Below, one piece after another: positions 27,693 through 40,078 of a stretch of 64,000 nucleotides of DNA. A model generated the notes under the pieces. It did no database searches, was not told where the DNA came from, and worked only from the letters and a program-made list of their open reading frames with translations. The first letter of the stretch is position 1. Each line of letters opens with the position of its first letter. The stretch comes from an uncultured Pelagibacteraceae bacterium (GTDB lineage Bacteria > Pseudomonadota > Alphaproteobacteria > Pelagibacterales > Pelagibacteraceae), in contig CACKAJ010000001.1 of the NCBI GenBank assembly GCA_902598125.1, positions 62,001 through 126,000 on the forward strand, in the 5' to 3' direction. Position numbers and translations under genes: made by a program.

Positions 27693-29107
27693 TAATTCAA
27701 AAATAATGTATCGACTACATTATTCAAAACTGATGGATATAAGAAGAAAGTTATTAGAATACCACAGCTAATAAAAATCGATAATTGAGCAAATTTATTT
27801 TTTGTAACATCAAAACTAATAATACTGTCATCAAAATAAATCGTCTTAATTATTTTAAGATAATAAAAAGCAGATATTACTGTAGTTAACAATCCTATTA
27901 TAGCTAAAGCATACATTTTTTGTTCAACAACAGCAGTGAAAACGTAAAATTTTGCAAAGAACCCCCCAAGCGGTGGGATGCCTGCTAAAGAAAATAAAAT
28001 TACTAAAAACGAGATGGCTAATATTGGATGTTTTTTTGAAATACCCGATAAGTCAGAAATATTTTCTTTATACTCGCCATCTTTTTTTAACAAATATAAA
28101 CATGAGAAAGCCCCAATATTCATTACAACATAAATAGCTATATAAACTATTGAACTTTCATAACCTGAAATCATCCCTGTTGCTACACCAGCTAAGGCAT
28201 AACCTATGTGTCCAATTGAGCTATAAGCCAATAATCTCTTAATATTTTTTTGTCCGATTGCAGCCACTGCACCTAAAATCATTGAGGCTATAGATATAAA
28301 AATAATTATAATTTGCCACTCCATTAATATTTTTGAGAAAGGAATTAACATAAACTTAATCAAAACTGCTAGCCCAGCAACTTTTGGAACTACTGCAAAA
28401 TAACTGGTTATTGATGTTGGGGCTCCCTCATAAACATCAGGAGTCCACATATGAAAAGGAACTGCTGAAACTTTAAATGCAAGTCCAACCAAAATAAATA
28501 CCATGGCAAATACTGCACCTGTATTTTCTTCACTCAGTTCATTAGCAATTAAATCAAAATTAGTTGATCCTGTAAATCCGTATAACAAAGAACAACCGTA
28601 AAGTAATAAACCTGATGATAGAGCACTTAATACAAAATATTTTATACCTGACTCAGAAGATCTTAAATTGTCTCTATCAATTGAGGCTAAAATATATAAT
28701 GATAGAGATTGTAACTCTAAACCTAAATAAAATAGAATTATATCGTTAGAACTTACCATAAAGAACATACCTAAAATTGAAAGTAATATAATTATTGGAT
28801 ACTCAAATTTTGCCAATTTATTATCTAAAATAAAATTTTTTGAAGAGTTGAGCACAAATAAGCTTGAAACTAAAATTAAAATTTTAAAAAAGTTTGAAAA
28901 TGTATCACGAGTAAAACTTTCCAAAAATATTTTTTCTACATTGTTTGAGCTATTTAAAATTATCGCTATGGTCAATAAAATTATTAATGAACTTAAATTA
29001 AATATTAAATTAAAACTATTTTTGATAAAGACTCCTATCATCAGAATGGAAAATATGGATAAAGTTAAAAAAATTTCTGGAAGTAATATATTTAAATTAT
29101 TTATCAT
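27692..29107 (-). CDS. nuoN: NADH-quinone oxidoreductase subunit N
   Basis: Antiporter-like proton-pumping subunit of complex I in the inner membrane. 471 residues, about 14 membrane helices. Family residues are visible in FYLGLELQSLSLYIL (the conserved TM5 Glu), FKVSAVPFHMWTPDVYEG and KRLLAYSSIGHIGY (conserved Lys region). Last gene of the nuo set; only 1 base separates it from nuoM. Confidence 0.96.
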   Translation of the reverse strand: MINNLNILLPEIFLTLSIFSILMIGVFIKNSFNLIFNLSSLIILLTIAIILNSSNNVEKIFLESFTRDTFSNFFKILILVSSLFVLNSSKNFILDNKLAKFEYPIIILLSILGMFFMVSSNDIILFYLGLELQSLSLYILASIDRDNLRSSESGIKYFVLSALSSGLLLYGCSLLYGFTGSTNFDLIANELSEENTGAVFAMVFILVGLAFKVSAVPFHMWTPDVYEGAPTSITSYFAVVPKVAGLAVLIKFMLIPFSKILMEWQIIIIFISIASMILGAVAAIGQKNIKRLLAYSSIGHIGYALAGVATGMISGYESSIVYIAIYVVMNIGAFSCLYLLKKDGEYKENISDLSGISKKHPILAISFLVILFSLAGIPPLGGFFAKFYVFTAVVEQKMYALAIIGLLTTVISAFYYLKIIKTIYFDDSIISFDVTKNKFAQLSIFISCGILITFFLYPSVLNNVVDTLFLN

Positions 29108-29108
29108 A

Positions 29109-30596
29109 CTAATTTAGACCACTTGCTTTTACAGCATTTTCATAATTATTAATCAAATTATTTACTGAAACGTTTAAAGTTTCCATTAAGGGAACTGGAT
29201 AAAAACCAAATAAAATAACTAATAACGCTAATATACCTAAAATAACAAATTCAGATTTATTGACATCTTTTAAATTTTTAATTTGATCATTTTTTGTAAC
29301 ACCAAAAATAACTCTCTTTGTAAGCCAAAGCATATAGGCAGCTCCTAAAATAACGCCAAACGTAGCTAACATTGCAACTAAATAATTTTTTTGGAAAGTT
29401 CCTGTTAAAACTAAAAACTCTCCTAAAAAGCCAGACGTTCCTGGAAGACCCAATCCAGCTAAAGCAAAAACTATGAATAAAAAAGAATATTTTGGTAAAT
29501 AAGTTACTAACCCGCCGTACGTGCTGATCATTCTGGAATGTAATTTGTCGTAAAGAACTCCTACGCAAAGGAATAAAGCTGCTGAAATTAATCCATGACT
29601 AATCATTTGAAAAACACTCCCTTCAATTCCTTGTTTGGTAAATGTAAATATTCCAAGAGTTACATAGCCCATATGAGCAACTGAGGAATATGCAATTAAT
29701 TTTTTCATATCCTCTTGCATCAAAGCGACTAAAGAAGTGTAAATAATAGCAATTATACTTAGTGTAAAAATTAATGGTGTAAAAAATTCTGAAGCTAATG
29801 GAAACATGGGTAAAGAAAACCTTAAAAAACCATATCCAGCCATTTTTAAAAGTATTGCAGCTAGTATTACCGATCCAGCTGTAGGCGCTTCGACATGCGC
29901 ATCAGGCAACCAAGTGTGAACTGGCCACATTGGCATTTTCACAGCAAAAGAACTGAAAAAAGCTAACCATAGTAAGTTTTGATACTCTTTAGGTATTTTA
30001 ATTTCATAAATTTGAGTGACGTCAGTTGTTCCTGTTATCCAATAGATCGCAATAATAGCGACAAGCATCAAAACTGATCCTAATAGAGTGAATAGAAAAA
30101 ATTTAAATGCTGAGTACACTCTCCTTGGTCCACCCCAAACCCCTATGATTAAAAACATTGGGATTAATCCAGCCTCAAAGAATAAATAAAATACAACTAA
30201 ATCTAACGAACAAAAAACTCCAATCATGAAAGTTTCCAATATCAAAATCGCTATTAAAAACTCTTTAACTCTATCTTTAACACTATTAATGCATGAGATG
30301 ATACAAATAGGAGTTATTAATGTTGTAAGGACAATAAAGAGAATTGAAATTCCGTCTATACCGAGTTTAAATTTAATAAAATCATTAATCCAGGATTGTT
30401 CCTCTAAAAATTGAAAATCTGCTGATGCATAATCCATTGAATACCAAACAAATAGAGACAGTATAAATGTTGCTAAACTACTAAATAAAGAAATGTAAAT
30501 TGCGCTATTGTTGTTTTTTTGCCCTCTGGATATGAAAATAAATAAAGAACTTACTAATGGTAAAAATATAAGAGTAGATAAAATTGGAAAGTCCAT
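29109..30596 (-). CDS. nuoM: NADH-quinone oxidoreductase subunit M
   Basis: Second antiporter-like pump subunit, 495 residues with about 14 helices. FYLFFEAGLIPMFLIIG holds the TM5 glutamate. KMPMWPVHTWLPDAHVEAPT and KKLIAYSSVAHMGYVTLG are hallmark blocks. It follows nuoL by 2 bases. Confidence 0.97.
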   Translation of the reverse strand: MDFPILSTLIFLPLVSSLFIFISRGQKNNNSAIYISLFSSLATFILSLFVWYSMDYASADFQFLEEQSWINDFIKFKLGIDGISILFIVLTTLITPICIISCINSVKDRVKEFLIAILILETFMIGVFCSLDLVVFYLFFEAGLIPMFLIIGVWGGPRRVYSAFKFFLFTLLGSVLMLVAIIAIYWITGTTDVTQIYEIKIPKEYQNLLWLAFFSSFAVKMPMWPVHTWLPDAHVEAPTAGSVILAAILLKMAGYGFLRFSLPMFPLASEFFTPLIFTLSIIAIIYTSLVALMQEDMKKLIAYSSVAHMGYVTLGIFTFTKQGIEGSVFQMISHGLISAALFLCVGVLYDKLHSRMISTYGGLVTYLPKYSFLFIVFALAGLGLPGTSGFLGEFLVLTGTFQKNYLVAMLATFGVILGAAYMLWLTKRVIFGVTKNDQIKNLKDVNKSEFVILGILALLVILFGFYPVPLMETLNVSVNNLINNYENAVKASGLN

Positions 30597-30598
30597 TT

Positions 30599-32506
30599 TT
30601 AATTTAAAATCAAATAAGTGAGAAGAATTGATAAACCTATCAACATCACAAAAGCATAATCATATATAAATCCTGTTTGAAAAATGCCTGCTTTGTCAGA
30701 AAGTTTCTTTATTAATTTTGAAATACCGTCAGGGCCAAATCTATCTATAAAACCTAAGTCACCTTTTTTCCAGAAAAAAGAGCCAATTTTTTTAGCAGGT
30801 TTTACAAATAATAAATCGTATAATTCATCTATATACCATTTATTAAGTAAAAAACTATAAAGTGGTGAATTAGTATTTTTAAATTCCTCTAGAATTTTAG
30901 TGTTAGAAATAAAATAGTAATATGAGACAGGTATAGAAATTACTACTAATACCGGTGTTAAAATTAAAAACCATAAAGGGATCGGATCGTGTTTTATTTC
31001 ATTTAGAAAGAATATTGATGACTGCCAGAATTCATTACTGGAATGACCAATAAATGTCGTTTTAAAAAAATAACCGGCAAAAATTGCACCTACAGCTAAA
31101 AATAATAAAGGACCCAACATTACAAAAGGAGACTCATGAGTTTCATTTATTGGTACTTTCAAATTATTATATGGACCGTGGAATGTTTTGAAAAATAATC
31201 TCCAAGAATAAATTGAAGTTAAAAATGCTGTAAAAATTCCAATAGTTGCCGCATAGTTTCCCAAGGAAGAATTTCTTAAATAAGTAAATTCAATAATTGC
31301 ATCTTTAGAGTAAAAACCAGATAAAAAAGGAAATCCAGTTAACGCTAAAGTTCCTATCAACATAAAAATATAGGTATAAGGAAGTTTTTTTCTCACACCA
31401 CCCATATTTCTTATATCTTGTTCATCTTTAAACGCATGAATTACAGATCCGGAACCTAGAAATAATAAAGCTTTAAAAAAAGCGTGAGTGAATAAATGGA
31501 ACATTGCTACATGGTAAGCACCTACACCTGCAGCAAAAAACATGTAACCTAATTGGCTACAAGTTGAGTAAGCAACTATTTTTTTGATATCATTCTGAAC
31601 AAGAGCAACTGATGCTGCAAAAATTGCTGTAATCATTCCGATTATTGTAACTAGGTTTAAAGCAGTTTGAGAATATTCAAACAACGGAGAACATCTCACA
31701 ACTAAAAACACACCGGCTGTCACCATTGTAGCTGCATGAATAAGTGCTGATACTGGTGTGGGCCCTTCCATGGCATCTGGTAACCAAGTATGTAATAAAA
31801 ATTGGGCTGACTTACCCATCGCTCCAATAAATAAAAATAAACAAATCAATGTGATTAAAGTTGTCTCAAAACCAAAGAATACTAATTTTTTTTCAATAAA
31901 TTGTGGAGCTAGGTTAAAAACTTCTTGAAAATTTATCGTACCGAAATAAAAAAAAATAAGAAAAATTCCAATCGCTAAACCAAAATCACCCACCCTGTTT
32001 ACGATAAAAGCTTTTATTGCTGCATTATTTGCGCTCTCTTTTTTATACCAAAAACCAATTAACAGATAAGAACATAGCCCTACTCCCTCCCAGCCAAAAA
32101 ATAACTGAAGAAAGTTATCTGACACAACAAGAACTAACATTGAAAACGTAAATAATGATAAGTAAGACATAAATCTTGGTTTGTGCGGGTCATGGCTCAT
32201 GTAGCCAATGGAATAAATATGTACCAATGCTGAAACAAAAGTGACAACTACAAGCATCACTGAACTTAAAGGATCAATATTTATTGACCAATTAGCAACA
32301 AAATTTCCTGAGCTAATCCATTCAAATATTTTAAAATTTCCGTATGTATTATTTTGAATTCCATTCCAAAACAAAATTATTGAAAACACTGCTGAAATAC
32401 TTACGAATAAGCTCGTGGTAATTTCAGAAAAATATTTAATAAATGATTTACCTAAAAAGCCAAGTATAGATCCAACTAAGGGTAAAAAAATTACAGCGTA
32501 CTCCAT
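30599..32506 (-). CDS. nuoL: NADH-quinone oxidoreductase subunit L
   Basis: Largest pump subunit, 635 residues. The antiporter core has FFGWEGVGLCSYLLIGFWY, GKSAQFLLHTWLPDAMEGPTP and KKIVAYSTCSQLGYM. The C-terminal part should form the long lateral helix of complex I and a final anchor helix, and the length agrees with that. Adjoins nuoK without a gap. Confidence 0.97.
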   Translation of the reverse strand: MEYAVIFLPLVGSILGFLGKSFIKYFSEITTSLFVSISAVFSIILFWNGIQNNTYGNFKIFEWISSGNFVANWSINIDPLSSVMLVVVTFVSALVHIYSIGYMSHDPHKPRFMSYLSLFTFSMLVLVVSDNFLQLFFGWEGVGLCSYLLIGFWYKKESANNAAIKAFIVNRVGDFGLAIGIFLIFFYFGTINFQEVFNLAPQFIEKKLVFFGFETTLITLICLFLFIGAMGKSAQFLLHTWLPDAMEGPTPVSALIHAATMVTAGVFLVVRCSPLFEYSQTALNLVTIIGMITAIFAASVALVQNDIKKIVAYSTCSQLGYMFFAAGVGAYHVAMFHLFTHAFFKALLFLGSGSVIHAFKDEQDIRNMGGVRKKLPYTYIFMLIGTLALTGFPFLSGFYSKDAIIEFTYLRNSSLGNYAATIGIFTAFLTSIYSWRLFFKTFHGPYNNLKVPINETHESPFVMLGPLLFLAVGAIFAGYFFKTTFIGHSSNEFWQSSIFFLNEIKHDPIPLWFLILTPVLVVISIPVSYYYFISNTKILEEFKNTNSPLYSFLLNKWYIDELYDLLFVKPAKKIGSFFWKKGDLGFIDRFGPDGISKLIKKLSDKAGIFQTGFIYDYAFVMLIGLSILLTYLILN

Positions 32507-32818
32507 TTATCCTTTCATTCCATGGATATCTTCAACTCTTATTGATCCTCTGTTTCTATAATAAATAACAATTATTGCTAATCCTATTGCTGCTTCTGCT
32601 GCAGCTACTGTTAAAATTAACATTGTAAATATTTGTCCAACTATATCTCCAGAAAAAATTGAGAATGATATTAGGTTTATGTTTACTGATAATAATATTA
32701 ATTCAATAGACATCAATATAACTATTACGTTTTTTCTATTTAAAAAAATTCCAATGACACCTAAAAAGAATATAATTGCACCTAGAGATAAATAATGACC
32801 TAGTCCAATTTCAATCAT
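32507..32818 (-). CDS. nuoK: NADH-quinone oxidoreductase subunit K
   Basis: Small membrane subunit with three helices. [16 protein letters not shown] carries the conserved intramembrane Glu of helix 2, and [13 protein letters not shown] the second one. Start placed at ATG 32818; a TTG one codon earlier is also open. It overlaps the end of nuoJ by 8 bases. Confidence 0.96.
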   Translation of the reverse strand: MIEIGLGHYLSLGAIIFFLGVIGIFLNRKNVIVILMSIELILLSVNINLISFSIFSGDIVGQIFTMLILTVAAAEAAIGLAIIVIYYRNRGSIRVEDIHGMKG

Positions 32819-33437
32819 CAATTTTTACCCCTTTATTACTCTCTACATTTCTAAGCTCAATTGATGATGCTGGATTTCTGGAAATTTGATTAAAATAACT
32901 TTGTTTTTTTACTCCTTTTCTTTGTCTAAACGTTAAAAGTATAGCTCCTATCATTGATAATAAAAGTATGACTCCAGCTAATTGAAAATATAAAATGTAA
33001 TCAGTGTACATAACCAAACCTAACTGATGTGTGTTTGAAATATCTGATAAATTTAAGGTGCTGCTTGACATTAGATCATCTTTGTATTTCCAACCACCAA
33101 CTACCACTAAAAGCTCTAAAAGAATTAAAACGCTAACAATTAATCCTATTGGAATGTGAGTTGATTTTTTTCCAATAAACCAAGACTGTTTCTGTTCAGC
33201 TACGTTAAGCATCATTACTACAAATAGAAATAAAACTGCAACAGCTCCGACGTAGACAATTAAAATAATCATTCCTAAAAATTCAGCACCAACCATTATA
33301 AAAAGACATCCAACTGATATAAAATCTAAGATTAAAAAGAAAACTGAATTAACAGTGCTTCTTGATGTGATAACCATTAAAGAAGAAAAAATTGCTATAA
33401 CGGAAAAAAAATAAAAAAATACCGAATGAGCTAACAT
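32811..33437 (-). CDS. nuoJ: NADH-quinone oxidoreductase subunit J
   Basis: Membrane subunit with five helices, 208 residues. The conserved third helix is in [22 protein letters not shown], which forms part of the link between quinone chemistry and proton pumping. The last 40 residues are polar and poorly conserved. Adjoins nuoI with no gap. Confidence 0.95.
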   Translation of the reverse strand: MLAHSVFFYFFSVIAIFSSLMVITSRSTVNSVFFLILDFISVGCLFIMVGAEFLGMIILIVYVGAVAVLFLFVVMMLNVAEQKQSWFIGKKSTHIPIGLIVSVLILLELLVVVGGWKYKDDLMSSSTLNLSDISNTHQLGLVMYTDYILYFQLAGVILLLSMIGAILLTFRQRKGVKKQSYFNQISRNPASSIELRNVESNKGVKIDD

Positions 33438-33923
33438 TTATCTATAAGGTTTATCTAGCTTAATATTCTTAGCCAAGACTGTCTCCCACCTATCGCCGTT
33501 GTCTAAAAGTTTTTCTTTATTATAATAAAGCTCTTCTCTTGTTTCTGTCGCAAATTCAAAATTTGGTCCTTGAACTATAGCCTCCACAGGACATGACTCT
33601 TGGCATAAACCGCAATAAATACATTTCAACATATCGATATCGTATCTTGTTGTCTTTCTGCTGCCATCTTCTCTTTCAGCAGACTCAATTGTAATAGCTT
33701 GGGCAGGACAAACTGCTTCACAAAGTTTACAAGCTATACATCTTTCCTCACCATTTGGATATCTTCTTAAAGCATGCTCTCCTCTCATACGAGGACTTAT
33801 TGGACCTTTTTCAAACGGATAATTGACAGTTTTAGATTTTTTAAACATTTCTTTAATGGCCATTAATAAACCCTTAATAAACTCAACTAAAAAAATAGTT
33901 TTAAAAATTCTGCTTAGAGTCAT
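33438..33923 (-). CDS. nuoI: NADH-quinone oxidoreductase subunit I (two 4Fe-4S clusters)
   Basis: Carries clusters N6a and N6b in the arm joining the membrane. 161 residues with two ferredoxin motifs, [12 protein letters not shown] and [12 protein letters not shown]. The N-terminal amphipathic helix and [16 protein letters not shown] match alphaproteobacterial and mitochondrial NDUFS8. TAATG overlap with nuoH. Confidence 0.97.
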   Translation of the reverse strand: MTLSRIFKTIFLVEFIKGLLMAIKEMFKKSKTVNYPFEKGPISPRMRGEHALRRYPNGEERCIACKLCEAVCPAQAITIESAEREDGSRKTTRYDIDMLKCIYCGLCQESCPVEAIVQGPNFEFATETREELYYNKEKLLDNGDRWETVLAKNIKLDKPYR

Positions 33924-34930
33924 TAAAAATTTCCTTTTGGTAATTTATCAAAATAAAATAAAAAACTCGCTGTGAATACTAGATATATTAAAGAAAACGG
34001 AAGAAATATTTTCCATCCTAGTCTCATTAATTGATCATATCTATATCTTGGTACTATTGCTTTTATTAAAGCAAATAAGAAAAATAAAAATAAAATTTTT
34101 AAAATCATCCAGACTGGAGCTGGTATTATATTAATTGGATAAATATCAATTATTGGCAACCAACCACCTAAAAAAAGTATAGATCCTATCGCACACATTA
34201 AAAGAATGTTTGCATATTCACCAAGCCAAAACATAGCATACATCATTCCAGAATATTCAGTTTGATATCCAGCCACTAACTCAGCCTCGGCTTCAGGTAA
34301 ATCAAAAGGAGGTCTATTAGTCTCTGCTAATGCAGAAATAAAAAAAATAACGAACATTGGAAATAGTGGAATTACGTACCATAGTTCTTTTTGCGCTAAG
34401 ACAATGTCTTTTAAGTTTAATGATCCAACGCATAATAAAACGTTAATAATAATTATTCCGATAGAAACTTCATAAGAAACCATTTGAGCTGCAGACCTAA
34501 TTGCGCCTAAAAATGGATATTTGGAATTTGAAGCCCACCCACCCATTATAATGCCGTAAACACCTAAAGAAGAAACAGCAAATAAATATAATATGCCGAC
34601 ATTAATATCAGACAATACTAATTCTTCACTCATTGGAATAACTGCCCAAGCTACTAAAGCAAGGGTCATCGTTACAATAGGGGCAAGTATAAATACTGTT
34701 TTATTAGCGCTAGCTGGAATAATTATTTCTTTAAAAATATATTTTAATGCATCAGCCAATGTTTGCAGTAAACCAAATGGACCTACAACATTTGGTCCTT
34801 TCCTTTTTTGCACTAAACCCCACACCCTTCTATCCAACCAAACAATCATGGCCACTGAAACTAATATCGGTACTAGTAAAAATAAAATTTTATAAACTTC
34901 ACTACCTAAAATTTGTATGTACTCCATCAT
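33923..34930 (-). CDS. nuoH: NADH-quinone oxidoreductase subunit H
   Basis: Membrane subunit that forms the quinone entry site with NuoB and NuoD. 335 residues, eight or nine helices. Conserved segments include [18 protein letters not shown], the acidic loop [19 protein letters not shown], and [13 protein letters not shown] near the C-terminus. Two ATGs in tandem at the start; the first overlaps the nuoG stop (TAATG). Confidence 0.97.
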   Translation of the reverse strand: MMEYIQILGSEVYKILFLLVPILVSVAMIVWLDRRVWGLVQKRKGPNVVGPFGLLQTLADALKYIFKEIIIPASANKTVFILAPIVTMTLALVAWAVIPMSEELVLSDINVGILYLFAVSSLGVYGIIMGGWASNSKYPFLGAIRSAAQMVSYEVSIGIIIINVLLCVGSLNLKDIVLAQKELWYVIPLFPMFVIFFISALAETNRPPFDLPEAEAELVAGYQTEYSGMMYAMFWLGEYANILLMCAIGSILFLGGWLPIIDIYPINIIPAPVWMILKILFLFFLFALIKAIVPRYRYDQLMRLGWKIFLPFSLIYLVFTASFLFYFDKLPKGNF

Positions 34931-36984
34931 TAATTATTTGTCCCATCTTTTTTAATTTTTTGACGAATTTGACGACACTCGCTCATTGTTTTTGATGAAC
35001 GTGAAATAGAGTTTGTGTAGTAATAATCAAGTTCTCTCACAGAAATCTTCTCATTGAAAAAACTTGTTTCAATATTATTAGTTTTAATTACTGATTTTTT
35101 TGGAAGTTCGTTTATCTCTGAAAAATTTTTAACAGTTTTTAAAACTTCTTTTCTTAGTTCATCAAAATTTAGTGATTTTTCATTTATGTTTAATTTTTTT
35201 ATAATTCGATTGAAAATTTTCCAATCTTCTAAAGCTTCTCCAATTGGGTAAGATGCTTTTTTACCTTCTTGTATTCTTCCTTCAAGATTTTCATACAAAC
35301 CATTTTGTTCTGTATATGTTGCACTTGGTAAAATTAAATCTGCAATCTCTGCACCTCTATCTCCATGGCTACCTTGATAAACAATAAATTCATCATTTTT
35401 TTGGAATTCTAAATTATCGGAACCTAATAAATATAAAAGTTTGAATTTTCTATTTTTTAAATTATCAAAAAAAGAAGAAGATTTTTCTTTTTGATCTTGC
35501 AAAATTTCTAAATCTAAAAGACCTACTGTTGAAGCATTTTGTACAAGTATATTTAATCCATTCCAGTTTTCGTTTATTAAATTATTTTTTATTAAAAATT
35601 TTTTAAATTCTTCAAATATATATCCTCCACTTTTTAGCTCTAAAGCTGACTCCCCAATGATGATCATTGGTTTTTTTGCCGATAAAAGTTTTTGAGAAAA
35701 GCCATGTTCATTATTTACAATTTTCTTAATATCTTCAGTGCTATCACCAATTATTTCATATTCATAAGTTAAGTCTCCTGGATTTCCTATTGAGAAAATT
35801 GGGATTTTTTTTTGTACAAATGTTTTTCTTATTCTAGCATTTAAAATTGATGCTTCATGTCTCGGGTTAGTTCCAACTAATAGGATTAAATCTGCATCTT
35901 CAATTCCTGCTATAGAAGTGTTAAAAATATAGTTTATTTTTTCATCTGAATTTATGTAAAAATTTTTTTCTCTAAACTCCAAATTTTCACTTTTTAGTGT
36001 TTTAAAGAAATTCTTGAAGCTCAAAGCATTTTCCATATTAATCATATCGCCGATGTGGCCAGCTATTTCATTTGGCTGAACTGATTGTATTTTATCAACT
36101 AAAAGATTTATAGCTTCATCCCAGGAAGATTTTTGTAATTTATTATTTTTTTTAATATACGGAACATCTAATCTTTGCTTTAATAAACCATCGCAGGAAT
36201 ATCTTGTTTTGTCGGATATCCACTCCTCATTAATTTCGTTATTTAATCTTGGTAAAATTCTTTTTACTTCCCAGTTATAAGTATCAACTCTTATGTTTGA
36301 GCCTACTGCATCCATTACATCTACACTTTCCGTTTTTTTAAGCTCCCATGGTCTTGCTTCGAAGGCATAAGGCTTAGATGTTAGTGCTCCTACAGGACAC
36401 AAATCAATTACATTAGCAGATAACTCTGATTCCATTGATTTTTCCAAGTAAGTTGTGATTTGCATATCTTCACCTCTTCCAATAGCACCAATTTCTGGAA
36501 CTCCAGCAACTTCTGTTGCAAACCGCACACATCTAGTACAATGTATACATCTTGTCATCTGAGTTTTAATTAATGGCCCCATGTACTTTTCTTTTACATC
36601 TCTTTTATTTTCAACAAATCTAGATTTATCAACTCCATAATAAAGTGATTGATCTTGCAGATCACACTCACCACCTTGATCGCACACAGGGCAATCTAAT
36701 GGATGGTTTGCAAGTAAAAATTCCATCACACCTTTTCTGGCTTTTTCGACTAAAGTTGTATTTGTTTTAATATTCATTCCTTCAGTGGCTGGCATGGCGC
36801 AAGAGGCGATTGGCTTAGGTGATTTCTCCATTTCGACTAAACACATCCTGCAATTTCCGGCTATTGAAAGCTTTTCGTGATAACAAAATCTTGGAATCTC
36901 AACATCTGCTAGCTCGCATGCTTGAAGGACTGTCATTCCTTTTTCAAACTCAATCTCTTTTCCATTTATTGTTATCTTAGGCAT
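34930..36984 (-). CDS. nuoG: NADH-quinone oxidoreductase subunit G (Fe-S subunit)
   Basis: Electron-transfer subunit with one 2Fe-2S and two 4Fe-4S clusters. Ligands are seen in [15 protein letters not shown], the [15 protein letters not shown] region (His plus three Cys) and TRCIHCTRC. The remainder is a molybdopterin-oxidoreductase-like domain without cofactor. I start it at ATG 36984 (MPKITING), which has a GGAG ribosome-binding site 7 bases upstream. The longer frame to 37011 would overlap nuoF by 35 bases and adds non-conserved residues. The length is 684 residues. Confidence 0.96.
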   Translation of the reverse strand: MPKITINGKEIEFEKGMTVLQACELADVEIPRFCYHEKLSIAGNCRMCLVEMEKSPKPIASCAMPATEGMNIKTNTTLVEKARKGVMEFLLANHPLDCPVCDQGGECDLQDQSLYYGVDKSRFVENKRDVKEKYMGPLIKTQMTRCIHCTRCVRFATEVAGVPEIGAIGRGEDMQITTYLEKSMESELSANVIDLCPVGALTSKPYAFEARPWELKKTESVDVMDAVGSNIRVDTYNWEVKRILPRLNNEINEEWISDKTRYSCDGLLKQRLDVPYIKKNNKLQKSSWDEAINLLVDKIQSVQPNEIAGHIGDMINMENALSFKNFFKTLKSENLEFREKNFYINSDEKINYIFNTSIAGIEDADLILLVGTNPRHEASILNARIRKTFVQKKIPIFSIGNPGDLTYEYEIIGDSTEDIKKIVNNEHGFSQKLLSAKKPMIIIGESALELKSGGYIFEEFKKFLIKNNLINENWNGLNILVQNASTVGLLDLEILQDQKEKSSSFFDNLKNRKFKLLYLLGSDNLEFQKNDEFIVYQGSHGDRGAEIADLILPSATYTEQNGLYENLEGRIQEGKKASYPIGEALEDWKIFNRIIKKLNINEKSLNFDELRKEVLKTVKNFSEINELPKKSVIKTNNIETSFFNEKISVRELDYYYTNSISRSSKTMSECRQIRQKIKKDGTNN

Positions 36985-38308
36985 TTTTATTCTCCAATAA
37001 ATGTTGATCAACTAAATAAGGATTATTCAATTTTTTCTTAATTAAAGGCTCCTCTCTACAACGGCTTTCCACTTCTTTCTTAAAATGTCTTAACAAACCC
37101 TGAACTGGCCAAGCTGATCCTTCACCAAAAGCACAAATAGTATGACCTTCAATTTGTTTAGTTACATCAGATAGTAAATCTATGTCACTGAAAGTTGCTT
37201 TTCTTTTAACTACTCTATCTAAAATTCTCCACATCCAACCTGACCCTTCTCTGCATGGAGTACATTGACCACAACTCTCGTGTTTATAGAACCTGGCAAT
37301 TCTAGCCATGCACTCAACAATATCTTGGTCTTTATTAATAACCACTACTCCAGCAGTACCTAATCCACTTTTATTCTCAATCAAAGAGTCAAAATCCATT
37401 GTTAACGTATCGCAAACTTTTTTTGGTAATAAAGGCATAGATGAACCACCTGGTATAACTGCTTGAAGATTATCCCAACCTCCAACTACTCCTCCAGCAT
37501 GTTTTTCTATTAAATCTTTTAGAGAAATCCCCATTTCCTCTTCGACATTACATGGAGCATTTACGTTTCCCGAAATACAAAATATTTTAGTACCAGTATT
37601 TTTTGGTCTACCTATTGAAGCAAACCATTTTCCGCCTCTTCTTAAAATTGTTGGTACAACAGCAATAGTTTCTACATTATTAACTATTGTAGGACACCCA
37701 TACAAACCAACTAATGCTGGAAAAGGAGGTTTTAACCTTGGTTGACCTTTATTTCCTTCAATACTTTCCAATAAAGCAGTTTCCTCTCCACAAATATATG
37801 CTCCCGCTCCATAATGAATATGAATGTCAAAATCCCATCCAGAACCACAGGCATTTTTTCCTAAGAAATTTTTGGCATATGCCTGATCAATTGCTTCTTG
37901 TAATCTTTCACCTTCTCTAAGATATTCTCCTCTTATATATATATAACAAACATGGGCATTAACTGTGTAACCTGCAATTAAACATCCTTCGATTAATTTT
38001 TGAGGCTCAAATCTCAAAATATCTCTATCCTTACATGTTCCAGGTTCTGATTCATCGGCATTAATTACTAAATAGTGTGGTCGTGAACCAACTTCTTTTG
38101 GAGCAAATGACCATTTTAAACCAGTTGAAAAACCTGCTCCACCTCTACCTCTTAGTTCAGAAGTTTTTACTTCATTTATTATCCAATCACGGCCTTTATG
38201 AATTAAATCTTTAGTATTCTTCCAATCATCACGCTTTAATGAATTTTCAATATCCCAACCAAATTCGTTATAAAGGTTTTTAAAGACTCTATTTTCTTTT
38301 TTAAGCAT
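36977..38308 (-). CDS. nuoF: NADH-quinone oxidoreductase subunit F (NADH/FMN subunit)
   Basis: Binds NADH, FMN and cluster N3. Marks are [19 protein letters not shown] (FMN/NADH loop), the [13 protein letters not shown] block, and cluster ligands in [13 protein letters not shown] place the start at ATG 38308. It gives [14 protein letters not shown], the usual beginning, with a GGGGA-type site just upstream. The alternative ATG at 38320 would overlap nuoE by 20 bases. The length is 443 residues. Confidence 0.96.
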   Translation of the reverse strand: MLKKENRVFKNLYNEFGWDIENSLKRDDWKNTKDLIHKGRDWIINEVKTSELRGRGGAGFSTGLKWSFAPKEVGSRPHYLVINADESEPGTCKDRDILRFEPQKLIEGCLIAGYTVNAHVCYIYIRGEYLREGERLQEAIDQAYAKNFLGKNACGSGWDFDIHIHYGAGAYICGEETALLESIEGNKGQPRLKPPFPALVGLYGCPTIVNNVETIAVVPTILRRGGKWFASIGRPKNTGTKIFCISGNVNAPCNVEEEMGISLKDLIEKHAGGVVGGWDNLQAVIPGGSSMPLLPKKVCDTLTMDFDSLIENKSGLGTAGVVVINKDQDIVECMARIARFYKHESCGQCTPCREGSGWMWRILDRVVKRKATFSDIDLLSDVTKQIEGHTICAFGEGSAWPVQGLLRHFKKEVESRCREEPLIKKKLNNPYLVDQHLLENKNA

Positions 38309-38906
38309 GTTTTTCCCCATTACTAATTAATATTTTTTCTGGAGAGGTATTTTTTCTACCACGATATGAGCCAGGCTTTAAAGGTTTATCATTTATTAAA
38401 GAAATAAGTATTTCTTTTGTGCTTTTTTCATCTAAGTCTTCATAGTAATCGTCATTTATTTGAACCATCGGAGCGCTGACACAAGCCCCAAGACATTCCA
38501 CTTCCATCCAAGAGCAATTACCTTTTTTTGAAATTTCGTTTTCATTTGGAGAAATATTTTCTTTACATAATTTCACGATTTTATCAGCACCTCTAAGCAA
38601 ACAAGGTGTTGTTGTGCATACCTGTATAAAATGTTTACCTACAGGTGAAAGGTTATACATTGTATAAAAAGTTGCAACTTCATAGACTGATATGTAAGGC
38701 ATAGCTAAATAATTTGCTATGTATTTCATTGCTGCCAAAGGTATCCAATTATCATTTTGTCTTTGAGCTAAATAAAGTAAAGGCATCACTGCACTTTTCT
38801 TATTTTTTTTCGGATATCTTTTTAAAATTTCTTCAACCTTTTTTAAATTTTCATCTGAAAATTTAAATTCTTTTGGTTGTTTGTCATATACTTTTTTTAC
38901 ACTCAT
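38301..38906 (-). CDS. nuoE: NADH-quinone oxidoreductase subunit E
   Basis: Thioredoxin-like 2Fe-2S subunit (cluster N1a), partner of NuoF. 201 residues. The four ligands lie in CTTTPCLL and [12 protein letters not shown]. The N-terminal helical part has [12 protein letters not shown] and [16 protein letters not shown] overlap with nuoD upstream. Confidence 0.96.
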   Translation of the reverse strand: MSVKKVYDKQPKEFKFSDENLKKVEEILKRYPKKNKKSAVMPLLYLAQRQNDNWIPLAAMKYIANYLAMPYISVYEVATFYTMYNLSPVGKHFIQVCTTTPCLLRGADKIVKLCKENISPNENEISKKGNCSWMEVECLGACVSAPMVQINDDYYEDLDEKSTKEILISLINDKPLKPGSYRGRKNTSPEKILISNGEKHA

Positions 38907-40078
38907 CTATCTACCTCTCCAAAAACTATGTCTAGTGAACCGAGCACAGCAGGCACATCAGCCAACATGTGGCCGCGAATAAGGTAATCCATTGCTTGCA
39001 AGTGGGAAAATCCGGGAGCCCTTATTTTACATCTATAAGGTTTATTGCTACCGTCAGATATTAGATAAACACCAAACTCACCTTTGGGAGCTTCTACTGC
39101 CGTATAAACATCTCCCTTAGGAACTCTATACCCTTCGGTAAATAATTTGAAATGGTGAATTAGCGCCTCCATAGATTGTTTAATATCATCTCTATTAGGA
39201 GGAGAAATTTTATTATCAATAGATATAACTGGACCTTTCGGCAGTCTCTCAATACATTGAAGAATAATTTTTACACTCTCTCTCATTTCCTCTATTCTAC
39301 AAAGATATCTATCGTAACAGTCGCCATTTTTTCCAACTGGAATTTTAAAGTCTAAATCTTTATAAATTTCATAAGGTTGTGATCTTCTGAGATCCCATGG
39401 AACTCCAGAACCTCTCAACATTACACCGGAAAAACTATGATCAAGTGCCTCTTGTTTTGAAACAATACCTATTTCAACGTTACGTTGTTTAAAAATACGA
39501 TTATCAGTAAGCAAGCCTTCTAGATCATCAATTATTTTCGGGAATGACTTACAAAATTTTTCAATATCTTCAACAAGTTTCATTGGTATATCTTTGTGAA
39601 CTCCTCCGGTTCTGAAATAATTTGCGTGTAATCTTGAACCGGATGCTCTCTCGTAAAAAGTCATTAAAGTTTCTCTTTCCTCAAAACCCCATAAAGAAGG
39701 AGTTAAAGCCCCAACATCTAAGGCTTGTGTAGTTACATTTAAAATATGACTTAAAATCCTACCAATTTCACAAAATATTACTCTAATGTATTTAGCTCTT
39801 ATAGGTACTTCTACATTCAGTAATTTTTCAGCTGCCAGAGCAAAGGCATGCTCTTGATTCATAGGTGCCACATAATCTAATCTGTCAAAATAAGGTAAAG
39901 CTTGGGTATAAGTTTTTTGTTCTATTAATTTTTCTGTTCCCCGATGAAGAAGACCGATATGTGGATCAGCTTTTTCAACTATCTCTCCATCCAATTGTAA
40001 TATTAATCTTAGCACTCCATGTGCCGCTGGATGTTGAGGGCCAAAATTAAGGCTTAATGATTTAGTTTTTTTTACCAT
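38903..40078 (-). CDS. nuoD: NADH-quinone oxidoreductase subunit D (49 kDa)
   Basis: Forms the quinone-reduction pocket with NuoB. 391 residues. [14 protein letters not shown] carries the conserved His-loop near the N-terminus. [10 protein letters not shown] and the [15 protein letters not shown] stretch (quinone-site Tyr) follow, and FGEVDR is the conserved C-terminus. It is a separate gene, not fused with nuoC as in E. coli. It overlaps nuoC by 17 bases. Confidence 0.97.
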   Translation of the reverse strand: MVKKTKSLSLNFGPQHPAAHGVLRLILQLDGEIVEKADPHIGLLHRGTEKLIEQKTYTQALPYFDRLDYVAPMNQEHAFALAAEKLLNVEVPIRAKYIRVIFCEIGRILSHILNVTTQALDVGALTPSLWGFEERETLMTFYERASGSRLHANYFRTGGVHKDIPMKLVEDIEKFCKSFPKIIDDLEGLLTDNRIFKQRNVEIGIVSKQEALDHSFSGVMLRGSGVPWDLRRSQPYEIYKDLDFKIPVGKNGDCYDRYLCRIEEMRESVKIILQCIERLPKGPVISIDNKISPPNRDDIKQSMEALIHHFKLFTEGYRVPKGDVYTAVEAPKGEFGVYLISDGSNKPYRCKIRAPGFSHLQAMDYLIRGHMLADVPAVLGSLDIVFGEVDR